Assembly: GCA_032871835.1 (NCBI GenBank)
Contig: CM065300.1
Coordinates: 106,575,088-106,639,087, forward strand
Reading direction: 5' to 3'
DNA length: 64,000 nucleotides
Source of the DNA: Dipteronia dyeriana
Taxonomy: Eukaryota > Streptophyta > Magnoliopsida > Sapindales > Sapindaceae
The first letter of the stretch is position 1. Every line of letters starts with the position of its first letter. The position numbers and the translations under genes were made by a program. The notes under the pieces were generated by a model that did not search any database, was not told the origin of the DNA, and worked only from the letters and a program-made list of their open reading frames with translations. Shown here one piece after another: positions 1-8,640 of this stretch.

Positions 1-654
1 GGTTTTTATGCATTTTATTTTTTTTATTTTGTATTTCTTTTGTTGTTTTGCAGGATTTTGTTGTCTTTCAAGTTGTTCAGGTGATATCTTCTAAACCTTA
101 CCTCTTTCTAAAAACATTGGGGCAATGTCTCGTTCTGGTTGGGGGGAGGGGATAATTGATTCAATAACTTTTGTTTTTCAAAAAAAAACTAACTTCTAAC
201 CATTTTTTTTTTGTAAAGATGGCCGAGTAAGGAGATATTTTAGATACTTCTGAGACGCATCTTTGTAGTTCTGATGCATTTTTTTCCTCTCTTCTGACTA
301 TTCTAATTTATAAACTCTCCATTGTGATATCATTGACTAATCCTTTTGTTCATTAAGTCATCTTGAGAAATTTTTTGAACTATTCTAGACACACATGCAC
401 ATTGACACGTGATTATGTGCATTAAGTTGAGATTTTACGATATTTAGTTCTAAAACATCATTCAAGGGTAACAATTGAAGGCAGTGGTCTTGTTTAAAAA
501 TATATATAGTAATAATAATAATAATAATTTTGTGCGTTGTGACCAAAACTCTTACTTAGTAGCCGAGCCTCATCCTTAGTAAGCATAGAGTGTTCGTGCA
601 AAACGGTAGGGTCTGGATAAGAATAAAGTACAGTTCCGTAGCCTCTTAAACTTG

Positions 655-886
655 AGCAATTAAGTTTGAGGGGTACTTCAACACCTATGCCCTAAGACCA
701 ACTGGTTTGGGAGTCATTGACCTAAAGCTCGTTACACGGGTTAAAGAGAAAGCTTAAGGGAATTGTACTAAAAAAAACATCTGCAATCTGAGTAATTAAG
801 CCCGTAGGAGTGTTTTAACACTTAATGCCCTAAAGCCAACTGGTTTGGGAGTCATTGGCCTAAAGCTCGTTACATGGATTAAAGAT
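655..886 (+). repeat. Two-copy direct repeat, about 140-bp period
   Basis: Copies at about 655-745 and 796-886 share a block containing ccaactggtttgggagtcat and the following cctaaagctcgttaca. They differ at a handful of positions. Duplications of this kind are common in the 3' non-coding part of gypsy elements. Confidence 0.75.
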
Positions 887-1193
887 GGAATGTTTGTTTC
901 CAATTTTGTTATATTAAAAAAAAGAAAAAAAATTAAGAGAATAAAACTGTTGCCTAAGGAAAAAGCCTTGATGAGATTTCAGAATGAAAATGTTGTTTGA
1001 TTTAAATTGAATCTTATAGTTATCGTGTTGATATTTATTAAGCACATGAAAGTTTGATTGATAACTCAATTGATGACTGGTTATCAAAGGGTGAGAAAAG
1101 AGGTATGAGAGAGTTTGTCTATTTGGTAGTTTAGAGATTTAAATTTGAGTTTTTACTATTTTTGCTTTAATTGCTAGGGACTAGCAATAAGCT

Positions 1194-1202
1194 GGTTGGG
1201 GG
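1194..1202 (+). other. Polypurine tract before the Athila LTR
   Basis: The run ggttggggg lies directly before the LTR start (tgtgattaac). A G-rich tract abutting a TG start is the plus-strand priming site of LTR elements. It shows that the LTR at 1203 serves as the 3' LTR of the sequence to its left. Confidence 0.6.
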
Positions 1203-1509
1203 TGTGATTAACACTGAAAAGTGTATGTTTACTAAAGGATAATATCTTCATTTTACACTTCCAATATGATTAATTCCCCAATTTAGACATAATTTCGTTC
1301 ACTCGCTTAAATAAATGTGTTGTGTAGTAATCAGTGTATTTTTCTTTGTAATTCAGAAGTAATTCGATCAATTCAGAATTATAGAGAAGTCAGATGTTAA
1401 AACAAACATCGTTTTCAAGTTTAGAATGTCAAAAACCTTAGGAAGGCCATGAAGGGCATTTTTGTAATTTTGACTATTCACTAATCACAGTTGATTTTCA
1501 TAGTTCCTG

Positions 1510-1740
1510 ATGACGTGGCACATTACTATTGGACCAAACTATGCGTGCACCGTACACGCGGCTACAGAGAATCACATTTTAAAAGTCGGTGCACTGTTCA
1601 TAGTTGACTTTCTAAAAAATTATTGACCGATGATGTGGCACAATTCTATTGGCACGAGTTGTGAGTGCACCGTACACATGCTGCAGAGAATCATATTCTA
1701 GAAGCCGGTGCACTGTTCACTATTCACTATTGACTTTCAC
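1510..1740 (+). repeat. Duplicated block of about 115 bp in the LTR
   Basis: Two copies carry gtgcaccgtacac followed by cagagaatca and then ggtgcactgttca and a ttgacttt tail. Short ttcactgttcac-type repeats follow. The second copy contains the point at which the truncated right LTR (4852) begins to match. Confidence 0.7.
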
Positions 1741-1855
1741 GGATGTGTTTACTGTTCACGGTCACTTTTCATTGTTTACTATTCATTGATAACGTGGCGC
1801 AATCTGGATGCTCCATTCTAAATTCATATGATGGTCAATTTTCATCCGTATTTTG

Positions 1856-1867
1856 TATAAATAGAGG
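1856..1867 (+). promoter_or_regulatory. LTR TATA box
   Basis: tataaatagagg followed by a pyrimidine-rich stretch fits a plant core promoter. The equivalent position in the right LTR is tataaatagggg at 5009-5020. It probably marks the U3/R boundary of this family. Confidence 0.6.
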
Positions 1868-2079
1868 ACCTCTCCCCATTAATTTGCATATAATGAATCC
1901 AAATTTGATATTAGATTTGTGAGATTCTCTCTCTTTTGTTCTCAAATTATCAATTTAAATAAAATAGTTATTTTCTAGTTAAATTGTGTCTGGCTAATTT
2001 TATATAGCTGGGGCCAAAGGTGATACTGTTGGTATGGAAAATATGATCCAATTATGGTAAGTTTATTATTTTTTTATTT

Positions 2080-2375
2080 TCTCCCCTCTGATCTTTGTGG
2101 AATTTTTGACTCACTGTAGTCAGCCAGATATTGTCTAGCACAGTGAGTACTTTTACCCATATTTATCAGAGAATGGTTTCTCCCCTCTGATATTTGTGGA
2201 GTTTTTGACTCACTGTAGACAGACAGATATTGTCTGGCACCGTGGGTACTTTTACCCATATCTATTAGAGGGTGGTTTATCCCCTCTAATCTTTGTGGAG
2301 TTTTGACTCACAGTAGACAGACAGATATTGTCTAGCACAGTGAGTACTTTTACCCACATCTATCAGAGAGTGGTC
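2080..2375 (+). repeat. Tandem repeats in the LTR, about 98-bp unit
   Basis: About three units begin near 2080, 2178 and 2280. Each has cccctctgatctttgtgga, a block around gacagatattgtct, cagtgagtacttttaccca and tatcagag. The array recurs at about 5230-5530 in the right LTR. Short spurious minus-strand ORFs come from the repeat and are not genes. Confidence 0.85.
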
Positions 2376-2643
2376 AGTGGAGTGGAATACCCTCCCATTA
2401 ATCTGGACTAAATATTAATTATTGGATCATATTTGAATTGCCAACAGTGGATCCCTTAGCCCCAGTTTTAATTTTAATTGATTTACATTTTATAAAAAGC
2501 TTAGTAATTAATCTAGATTATTAATTCTACAAGGACAAGTGAACAACCTCCATGTGGTTCGACTCGGTTTTACCGGTTAATTTATTACTTTGACACTCTT
2601 ATACTTAGGAGTAGGAACACTTCTTTAGGACGTGTCAAGTTTT

Positions 2644-2661
2644 TGGCACCGCTGCCGGGGA
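2644..2661 (+). other. Primer binding site, tRNA-Asp type
   Basis: tggcaccgctgccgggga matches the complement of the 3' end of plant tRNA-Asp at all but two positions. It lies 6 bp after the LTR end. A tRNA-Asp primer is characteristic of the Athila lineage. Confidence 0.75.
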
Positions 2662-3116
2662 GGTAAGTCCGTCTTTTCTTTGTAGAAGTAATTTCTTTTT
2701 AATTTTTTTTTAGTTTTACTATTTTTTTTCTATCTTTTTTGCTCTTATTTTGTATTCAATTTTGCATCACCTCATCTCAATCATAAACTTATCCAGTTAA
2801 AAAAAAAAAAAACACTTGTAATCATTAATCACATTTTTTCATTTTAGTCCTTTAACTTTTTATTTGCATTTTAGCTTAGATCTAGTTTGTATTTGCATAT
2901 AGGTCATTTTGTTTTTCATTTTTGCATATCAGTCTCTGTTATTATCATATTTTCACTTTAGTCCCTATATTTATACTTATTTGCACTTTTACCCCAACAC
3001 TTGTGTATATTTACATTTACACCCCTAGAATTTTGCATCTTGTTATTTTTATCAATTTTTCTTTTATTTTCTTCATTCTTGTGTATTTCACCTTCATGAA
3101 CCCTCATTAAATTTGC
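2662..3116 (+). other. Leader between PBS and gag
   Basis: T-rich non-coding leader of the Athila-like element. The short ORF at 2922-3110 has no recognisable domain and looks like chance coding in T-rich DNA. Nothing else is visible. Confidence 0.5.
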
Positions 3117-3660
3117 ATGAGACGTTGCTCACGAACATCTAGCGGTAGATTAATTAGGAGATCACAATCACCTACATTCACCAACAACATGGCTGTAAAC
3201 CCACTTAGACATCCAGCAGGAAACCACGCCGAAAACCTTTTAAAAAACCATAACAACATATCTCAATACAGCAACCATCCGCCTTATGTTGACCTTGACC
3301 AACACATTAACGTAAATCCACCTAGAACTCTTAGAGACTACATGAATCCCACAAGTGCTGAAGCACCTTCATGCATAGCTTTCCCACAAAATGTAACACA
3401 CTTTAATTTTAAACTAGAAATCATTCAACTTTTACCCAATTTTCAAGGTCTTTAATCTGAAAACATATATTTGTATATTAAGGAGTTTGAGGAAGTTTGT
3501 AACACTTGCACCGACCAAAATGTTAGCATGGATATAATCAGGCTTAAGTTTTTCCCTTTTTCCTTAAAAGATAAAGCTAAAACTTGGTTACAAAAAGACT
3601 TCTAAAAAAACAGATTTTCAAAAAAACTCTGCCGTCCTTTTTGACCCTTGTTACAAAGGT
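3117..3660 (+). pseudogene. Athila-type gag, decayed
   Basis: The first 112 codons are open from 3117 and include RTLRDYMNP and APSCIAFPQN, followed by a segment with IIQLLPNFQGL. After a stop the same kind of sequence resumes with IKEFEEVC and then RLKFFPFSLKDKAKTWL. These are the hallmark blocks of Athila/Tat gag capsid proteins. Further stops follow at about 3603, so the protein cannot be made in full. It lies about 450 bp after the PBS, as expected for gag. The lineage call agrees with the tRNA-Asp primer site. Confidence 0.75.
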
Positions 3661-3892
3661 GAGTAAACAAATCTTTAAGATTACGCTTACTGATGATAAA
3701 CAAAATTCCTGTTGAAATTCGCTGGTTGATCGAAGCTAAGGTATGTCTAGCAGGTGAGTCTACTGATTCATTTATATCTTACATGTCTGGTTTTGGAAGA
3801 AGTAACCTTGTAAAAAAACAAAGAGCTAATAAGTTAGGGGTTACTTGTCACAAATTTGCACTACAACTTGCAACACACGTTGTCGTTCTTTA
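3661..3892 (+). pseudogene. Downstream gag remnant, not assignable in detail
   Basis: A 66-codon open stretch (3693-3893) follows the gag blocks in a different frame. Its position suggests decayed gag C-terminal sequence, but I see no zinc knuckle and no clear family motif. Treat it as degenerate element DNA. Confidence 0.3.
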
Positions 3893-4215
3893 GGAATGGT
3901 GTCTAATAATCGGGAAGATAAAATTTTATTCATTAGGCATGGTTTGCGTAGAGAGTCATCGATTATATCCTAACGATTCTTGATGCACATCCTAGTGGAT
4001 ATGTGCAAATGGCAATTGACCGATTATGGCCACAATTTCAAAAAGAACATGCATAATATAGTCTTGGGAATCTGAATTTAAAAGACCCTGTTTGCCAATT
4101 TATAAGAAAATTTGATGGGAATCATATACCCAACTCATAGAGGGAATTAAAGCCTTTTCTGGACATAAAACCAGAGGAAGATGTGAGCCACAATCACAAC
4201 TATCAGTAAATATCC
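3893..4215 (+). pseudogene. Decayed ORF of unknown origin between gag and the LOG fragment
   Basis: Reading across stops and a frame change gives protein-like text, for example KILFIRHGL, then HPSGYVQMAIDRLWPQFQ, then LKPFLDIKPEEDV. This is not gag, protease, RT or integrase sequence that I recognise. It could be a second captured host fragment or rapidly evolving element sequence. No function is proposed. Confidence 0.35.
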
Positions 4216-4452
4216 TTTTGTTTTTATTATCTTTTTCCTTCCGCATTTAATGTCTTTTGTAATTATTGTTGTTTACTTTTGATTTTTGAACCATTTGGAT
4301 CTAATATCATTGAAAAATGCGTCGGCCTATACATATAGGTGTAACATTGTGTTACCTTTTCGGGATCAATAAATACAAGCATTTGTTTTCCTTTTCTTTT
4401 TTTGCTTCAAGAACTCATAAACATTAAAAAGAAAATTTCAGAGAGTGCATTA
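4216..4452 (+). other. Spacer before the LOG fragment
   Basis: Non-coding T-rich sequence. The frame of the LOG fragment is open back to about 4402 but without an ATG, so the stretch may include 5' UTR of the captured transcript. Nothing else is visible. Confidence 0.35.
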
Positions 4453-4851
4453 ATGGTGTCACCTTCAACTAAACGATTCACAAACATTTGTGTGTTTGGT
4501 GGCACCAATTATGGGAAATACAGAGAGTTTGTTGATGTTGCAACTCATATTGGTAAGGTTTTAGCTGAGCAAAAAATACACCTAGTGTATAGAGGAGGTA
4601 ACTTGGGATTAATGGGGTGTGTTGCAAGAGCTGCACAAGACAGAGGTAGTCAAGTTCTGGGTATTGTCCCAAAACCTATGGCCACAGCAGACATCCTCGG
4701 AAAGACAAACGGCGAAGAGCTAGTTGTTTCAGGTATGCCTGAAAGATTGACTGTTATGTTACATCATGCTGATGCGTTTATAGCTTTGCCAGGTGGTTTT
4801 GGAACCTTAGAAGAAATCTTGACAATGGCATCCTGGGCGCAACTACACATC
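4453..4851 (+). pseudogene. LOG-family (cytokinin riboside 5'-monophosphate phosphoribohydrolase) fragment captured by the retroelement
   Basis: LOG enzymes release free-base cytokinin from its riboside monophosphate. The frame from the ATG at 4453 encodes about 133 LOG residues without a stop or intron: RFTNICVFGG at the start, LVYRGGNLGLMG (family norm YGGG), an Arg in GMPERLTVML where the catalytic Arg is expected, and the signature PGGFGTLEEI with its catalytic Glu, ending at WAQLHI. The family continues for roughly 60 more residues. Here the frame runs into LTR sequence and stops at 4950 after about 33 LTR-encoded residues. Plant LOG genes have several introns, so an uninterrupted fragment suggests capture from a spliced transcript. 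It lies between a decayed gag and the right LTR of an Athila element. Loss of the C-terminus and the Gly-to-Arg change make activity unlikely. Confidence 0.8.
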
Positions 4852-5774
4852 TGGTGCACTGTTCACTGTTCACTGTTCACTATTGACTTTCACGGATGCG
4901 TTTACTGTTCACTGTCACTTTTCACTGTTCACTATTCACTGATGATGTGACGCAATTTGGACGCTCCATTCTAAATTCATCTAATGGTCAATTTTCATCC
5001 GTATTTTGTATAAATAGGGGACCTCTCCCCCCTACTTTACATATTTTGAATCGAAATCTGATATTAGATTTTTGAAATTCTCTCTCTTTTGTTCTCAAAT
5101 TCTCAGTTTAAATAAAATAGCTATTTTCTAGTTAAATTATGTCTGGCTAGTTTTATATAGTTAGGCCCAAATGTGATACTGTTTGTTTGGAAAATATGAT
5201 CCAATTATGGTCAGTTTATTATTTTTTTGCTTTCTACCCTATGATCTTTGTGGATTTTTTTACTCACTATAGTCAGACAGATATTGTCTAGCACAGTGAG
5301 TATATTTACCCATATTTATCAGAGAGTGGTTTCTCCCTTCTGATCTTTGTGGAGTTTTTAACTCACTGTAGACAGATAGATATTTTCTAGCACAGTGGGT
5401 ACTTTTACCGATATCCATCAAAGAGTGGTTTATCCCTTCTAATCTTTGTAGTGTTTTGAATCACTATAGACAGACAGATATTGTCTAACACAGTGAGTAC
5501 TTTTACCCACATCTATCAGAGAGTGGTCAGTGGAGTGGAATACCCTCTCATTAATCTAGACTAAATATTAATTATTGGATCATATTTGAATTACCAACAG
5601 TTTATCTCTTAGCCCTAGTTTTAATTTTAATTGATTTACATTTTATAACAAGCTTAGTAATTAATCTAGATTATTAATTCTACAAGGACAAGTGAACAAC
5701 CTCCCTGTGGTTTGACCCGGTCTTACCAGTTAATTTATTACTTGGAAGTAGGAACAGTTCTTTAGAACGTGTCA
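4852..5774 (+). repeat. 5'-truncated right LTR of the LOG-carrying Athila element
   Basis: It matches 1705-2637 of the central LTR, including the ttcactgttcac repeats, the TATA box (5009-5020), the 98-bp tandem units (about 5230-5530) and the gtgtca end. The first roughly 500 bp of the LTR are missing. The LOG fragment abuts the break directly with no polypurine tract, so the junction is not a normal internal/LTR boundary. Confidence 0.8.
5009..5020 (+). promoter_or_regulatory. TATA box of the truncated LTR
   Basis: tataaatagggg, at the position equivalent to the TATA box at 1856. It could still drive transcription to the right. Confidence 0.5.
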
Positions 5775-6235
5775 TTAGGCTTTAATCTCCGCATAGTGGG
5801 TGGTAACCCAGCTAAGGTGTCAGGAAAGTTTCTCAGCCAACCTGGCCTCGAGGTCTAGTGGCAACTATGCTCTTACATTTATACCGGACTTAGAGGTTGT
5901 AGCCCGACAAAGGCATCAGGAAAGTTATCTAGCTATCATGGTCTTGACATCTGGATGGCAACCATGCTCTTAAACTCAGACCTTTCTTAGGGGTTGTAGC
6001 ACGACCAAGGAATCAGAATGGCTATCTAGCTATCCTGGTCTCGAGATCTGGATGGAAACTACGCTCTTACACTCAGACTTTTCTTGGGGGTAGTAGCCAA
6101 ACCAAGGCATCAAGAAGACTATCTAGCTCTCCTGGTTTTGAGATCTGGATGACAACTATGCTCTTATACTCATAGCGGGGGGTGGTGCCTAGCCAAGGCA
6201 TCAAGGAGTCTATCTAGATTTCCTTGGTTCATGGC
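5775..6235 (-). repeat. Tat-element tandem repeat array 1, about 97-bp unit
   Basis: Units start near 5870, 5969, 6063 and 6160 with ctctta, each followed by a ggttgtagcccgac-like block, aaggcatca, tatctagctatcctggt and gatctggatgg. The same family lies inverted at 12597-13020. Position downstream of the minus-strand integrase fits the long 3' non-coding region of Tat-lineage elements. Confidence 0.8.
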
Positions 6236-6429
6236 GAATATATTTTTAGAGAATATAATCGAAGATGGAGAAATTAATAGCTGATTTTTTTGATGATCAA
6301 GATGGAGTACATTGTCGTTGAGAGACTTATTGACACCTAAATGGAGGTTGTCTGTTAAAGAGTCCCTTGCTTAGGGATAAAACTTCTTCAATTTATAGAT
6401 GTTCCAAGTGTGGTCGATGGGTCGACCAT
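6236..6429 (-). other. Spacer between Tat integrase end and tandem repeats
   Basis: No coding or repeat signal beyond the surrounding decayed Tat element. Confidence 0.35.
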
Positions 6430-7840
6430 CCATGTCTTCAAGCTTATATGCTCAATTTCAAACCACTACTTTCACCAAGTATGGCCCCTCCCAATTGGGT
6501 CCTAGGACCCAACGATCTTATCTGGTATTCTGGGTCACTTTCCTTTGAACCAAGTCCCCTTCCTTAAAGCTCCTGGCTATTACCTTTCTATTGAAATACC
6601 TAGCAATCTTGCTTTGGTAAACTGCTACTTTCTCAGTTGTCCGATGTTGTTTCTCTTCTAGAAGGTCTAAATTGGCTCAGAGCTTGACATCGTAGCCCTC
6701 TTGCTTAAAGTGTTGTACCCTGAATGAGGTCAGCTTATGCTTGATAGGAAGGACTCCTTCGACCTCGAAAGCCAAAGAGTAGGGTGTTTCTCCGGTGGCT
6801 ATCCTCTTCGGGGTTCGATATGCCCAGAGAACTTCGGGGGGCATCTAGACCCACTTGCCTTTCTTCTGCTACAACTTCTTTTTCAATAACTTCTTGATGG
6901 TCTTGTTGGTAGACTTGACCAGCCTAATAGTTTGTCGGTGAGCTACTGAAGCGAGCCTGAGGTCGATTCCCAAGCCTTCACATAAGTCTTGGAATCGGGC
7001 ATTGTTGAATTGTTTGCCTAGGTCAGCTATTATGATGAGTGGAGTTTCAAACCTGCAAACCATATTGGTTTTGATAAACTTGGTCTATTCTCTATTGAAA
7101 TCTGGGAGAGAGGTCCTGCTTCGACCCATCTTGTGAAACAATGAATTGCAACAATAGCGTGCTTAGTTTACCCAAGAGCTGTAGGAAGTGGACCGATCAG
7201 ATCGATCCCCCACTAGGAGAATGGGTTGGGCGAACTGATTGATGATAGCCGCTCTGGAGGAAGGTGGCTCAAGTTTGAGTTCCTCTTGCATGGTTCATAG
7301 GACTGCACAAACACCTTCGCGTCTTGGTGAGCAGTTGGCCAGTAATCCCCATGTGAAGCACTTGATATGCAAAAGCCTCCCCACCAATGTGATTCCCACA
7401 GTCCCTATAGTGGACCTCTCTAAATGCCCAGCTGGCATCGTCAAGATGCAGACATCGAAACAAAAGACAGGATTTGCCCCTCTTGTAGAGGTACCCATCT
7501 ATCAGGCAATACTAGACGGATAACCTCTTGGTTTTTCGGGCTTGGTCGGGATATTTAGGAAGCTTTCCTTCATTGAGGTAGGCAACTATTGGGTCCATCC
7601 AATAGGGCAGCCGCTCAACCAGACAGATTTCCTTGTCTGCTGTTATGCTTGATTAGGAAATCACTTGGAGGGGCACTCTCCTAGGTAGAGTTTAACCCCC
7701 ATTCAAAACTATCTTTGCTAAGACTTCTACCCGATGGTTTTTCTGTCAAGGTATCTGCTCAATCCGGAACCCCTTGAACCTTTTCCCGAGTTGCAGGACC
7801 AGCTTCAGGCAACCCTGGTAGTATTCTAGAGTTCCATCTG
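6430..7840 (-). pseudogene. Tat-lineage Ty3/gypsy RNase H end plus integrase, decayed
   Basis: Reading leftward on the minus strand: the end of RNase H (FKGFRIEQIP, near 7790-7740), the linker between RNase H and integrase, a zinc-binding/GDYWPT block (near 7380-7330), the catalytic core with ADLGKQFNNARFQDLCEGLG and ASVAHRQT (7063-6869), the LWAYRTPK and ATGETPYSLAFE block (6830-6770), and the C-terminal NWEGPYLV motif (about 6500-6475). In the core the usual DNG is DLG. The reading frame changes several times and contains stops. The pieces are collinear with Tat/Ogre-type pol. RT and protease, expected to the right, are absent because gag follows immediately. Confidence 0.8.
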
Positions 7841-8640
7841 CTGGATAAAGCTCTCCAGATGACTTAGAGGATCTTCTGTATCAGAGAACTTGTGTATTGG
7901 CATCTTGAATTTTGGTGGGAGTTTAGCTTCCCTGGTCCTTCTAGTGAACGGGGCATTCATTTCACTCAAAGGATCATTCTTGACCTCTTTATAATTCCCC
8001 TTCTTTATTTGCTGGATCTCTTTCAGTAGCTTTGCCATGTGATCCCTCAGGCGCTTATTCCCATGCTTTTTGGAATCGACCTTGGATCTTCCACTTTCAA
8101 ACCCCTCGGATGAACTGGAGAATTCGACCTAATCTTTTTCTCGAAAGGGATCTACTTGGGGATTTCATTGGCAGCATCTTTCTCTAGGCCGGGCCTGTCT
8201 CTTGGAGGCTACCAAGTGAGGGGAAATATGTCATTCTCGTGGTGGGACATCTGTTGCAGGTTTGACCTACCAGGGTTGGTAGCACGATGGTCTATAAGGA
8301 ACCGGGGGTATGGGCATTAACCTATCTCAGACTGAGGGTTAAGGTCCCGCCCTGTTATTGACCGGTACTGGTGGGGGAGGTCCCAACTGGTCAAAGGCAA
8401 GTTGCCTGGCTCCAGGTCTGCTTGTTCCCCTTGGATATGGGGATTTACCAGCTAAGTCAAGATTCCTTTAGCTATCAAACGAAGGCAGATATTCTCCATA
8501 AAGGCCACTGCCTGTTTATTGAGCTCAGCCTGGCTTAACATTGGGGGGTCTGAAGCCCACACAGCGGTTGGTTGTAATGGAGCCTGGCTATGATGCCTAG
8601 ACTTCCTACCCTTCTTTGGAACTTGTTAATAGTTAAATTT
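7826..8640 (-). pseudogene. Tat-lineage gag, decayed
   Basis: An open stretch of 70 codons (8038-7826) contains PFTRRTREAKLPPKFKMP followed by DTEDPLSHLESF, the conserved N-terminal block of gypsy gag proteins (usual form FKLPxxxxYDGxxDPxxHLxxF). Sequence to about 8640 is compatible with more gag but broken by stops. It runs straight into the RNase H remnant at about 7830, which marks an internal deletion. It is cut on the right by a Copia LTR. Confidence 0.7.

Larger units (their letters stand above)
1..1202 (+). mobile_element. 3' internal tail of an Athila-type Ty3/gypsy element
   Basis: No coding region is visible. The stretch has the look of the long non-coding 3' part of plant gypsy elements: a G-rich run near 140-155, AT-rich spacers, a short internal duplication (655-886) and a G-rich polypurine tract right before an LTR start at 1203. 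The element enters from the left edge, so its coding part is outside the window. Assignment rests on position before the LTR and general character, not on a protein match. Confidence 0.45.
1203..2637 (+). repeat. Complete LTR of an Athila-type element (central LTR)
   Basis: The LTR starts with TG after a polypurine tract and ends with gtgtca just before a tRNA-Asp-like primer site. Its right-hand 933 bp recur at 4852-5774 with scattered substitutions. Inside are a duplicated block (about 1510-1740), a TATA box (1856) and about three 98-bp tandem units (2080-2375). It has a PPT on its left and a PBS on its right, so it sits between two internal regions and acts as 3' LTR for one and 5' LTR for the other. 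Confidence 0.75.
1203..5774 (+). mobile_element. Defective Athila-like element with captured LOG fragment
   Basis: In order: LTR, tRNA-Asp-type PBS, leader, decayed gag, unidentified ORF, LOG fragment, truncated LTR. There is no protease, RT, RNase H or integrase, so it would be non-autonomous. The target duplication cannot be checked because the left LTR joins another internal region rather than flanking DNA. Confidence 0.65.

Noticed and set aside
2074..2259. Repeat-containing peptide with two near-identical MGKSTH units
   Set aside because: A reverse-strand reading of the 98-bp LTR tandem repeats, with no independent coding evidence.
5775..6235. CRISPR-like array (regular repeats with spacers)
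   Set aside because: The units are about 97 bp and similar along their whole length, with no short repeat/unique spacer alternation, and the DNA is eukaryotic.
7239..7523. 94-codon + strand ORF
   Set aside because: It is the complement of the decayed Tat integrase; the minus-strand reading gives recognisable integrase blocks while this frame gives none.
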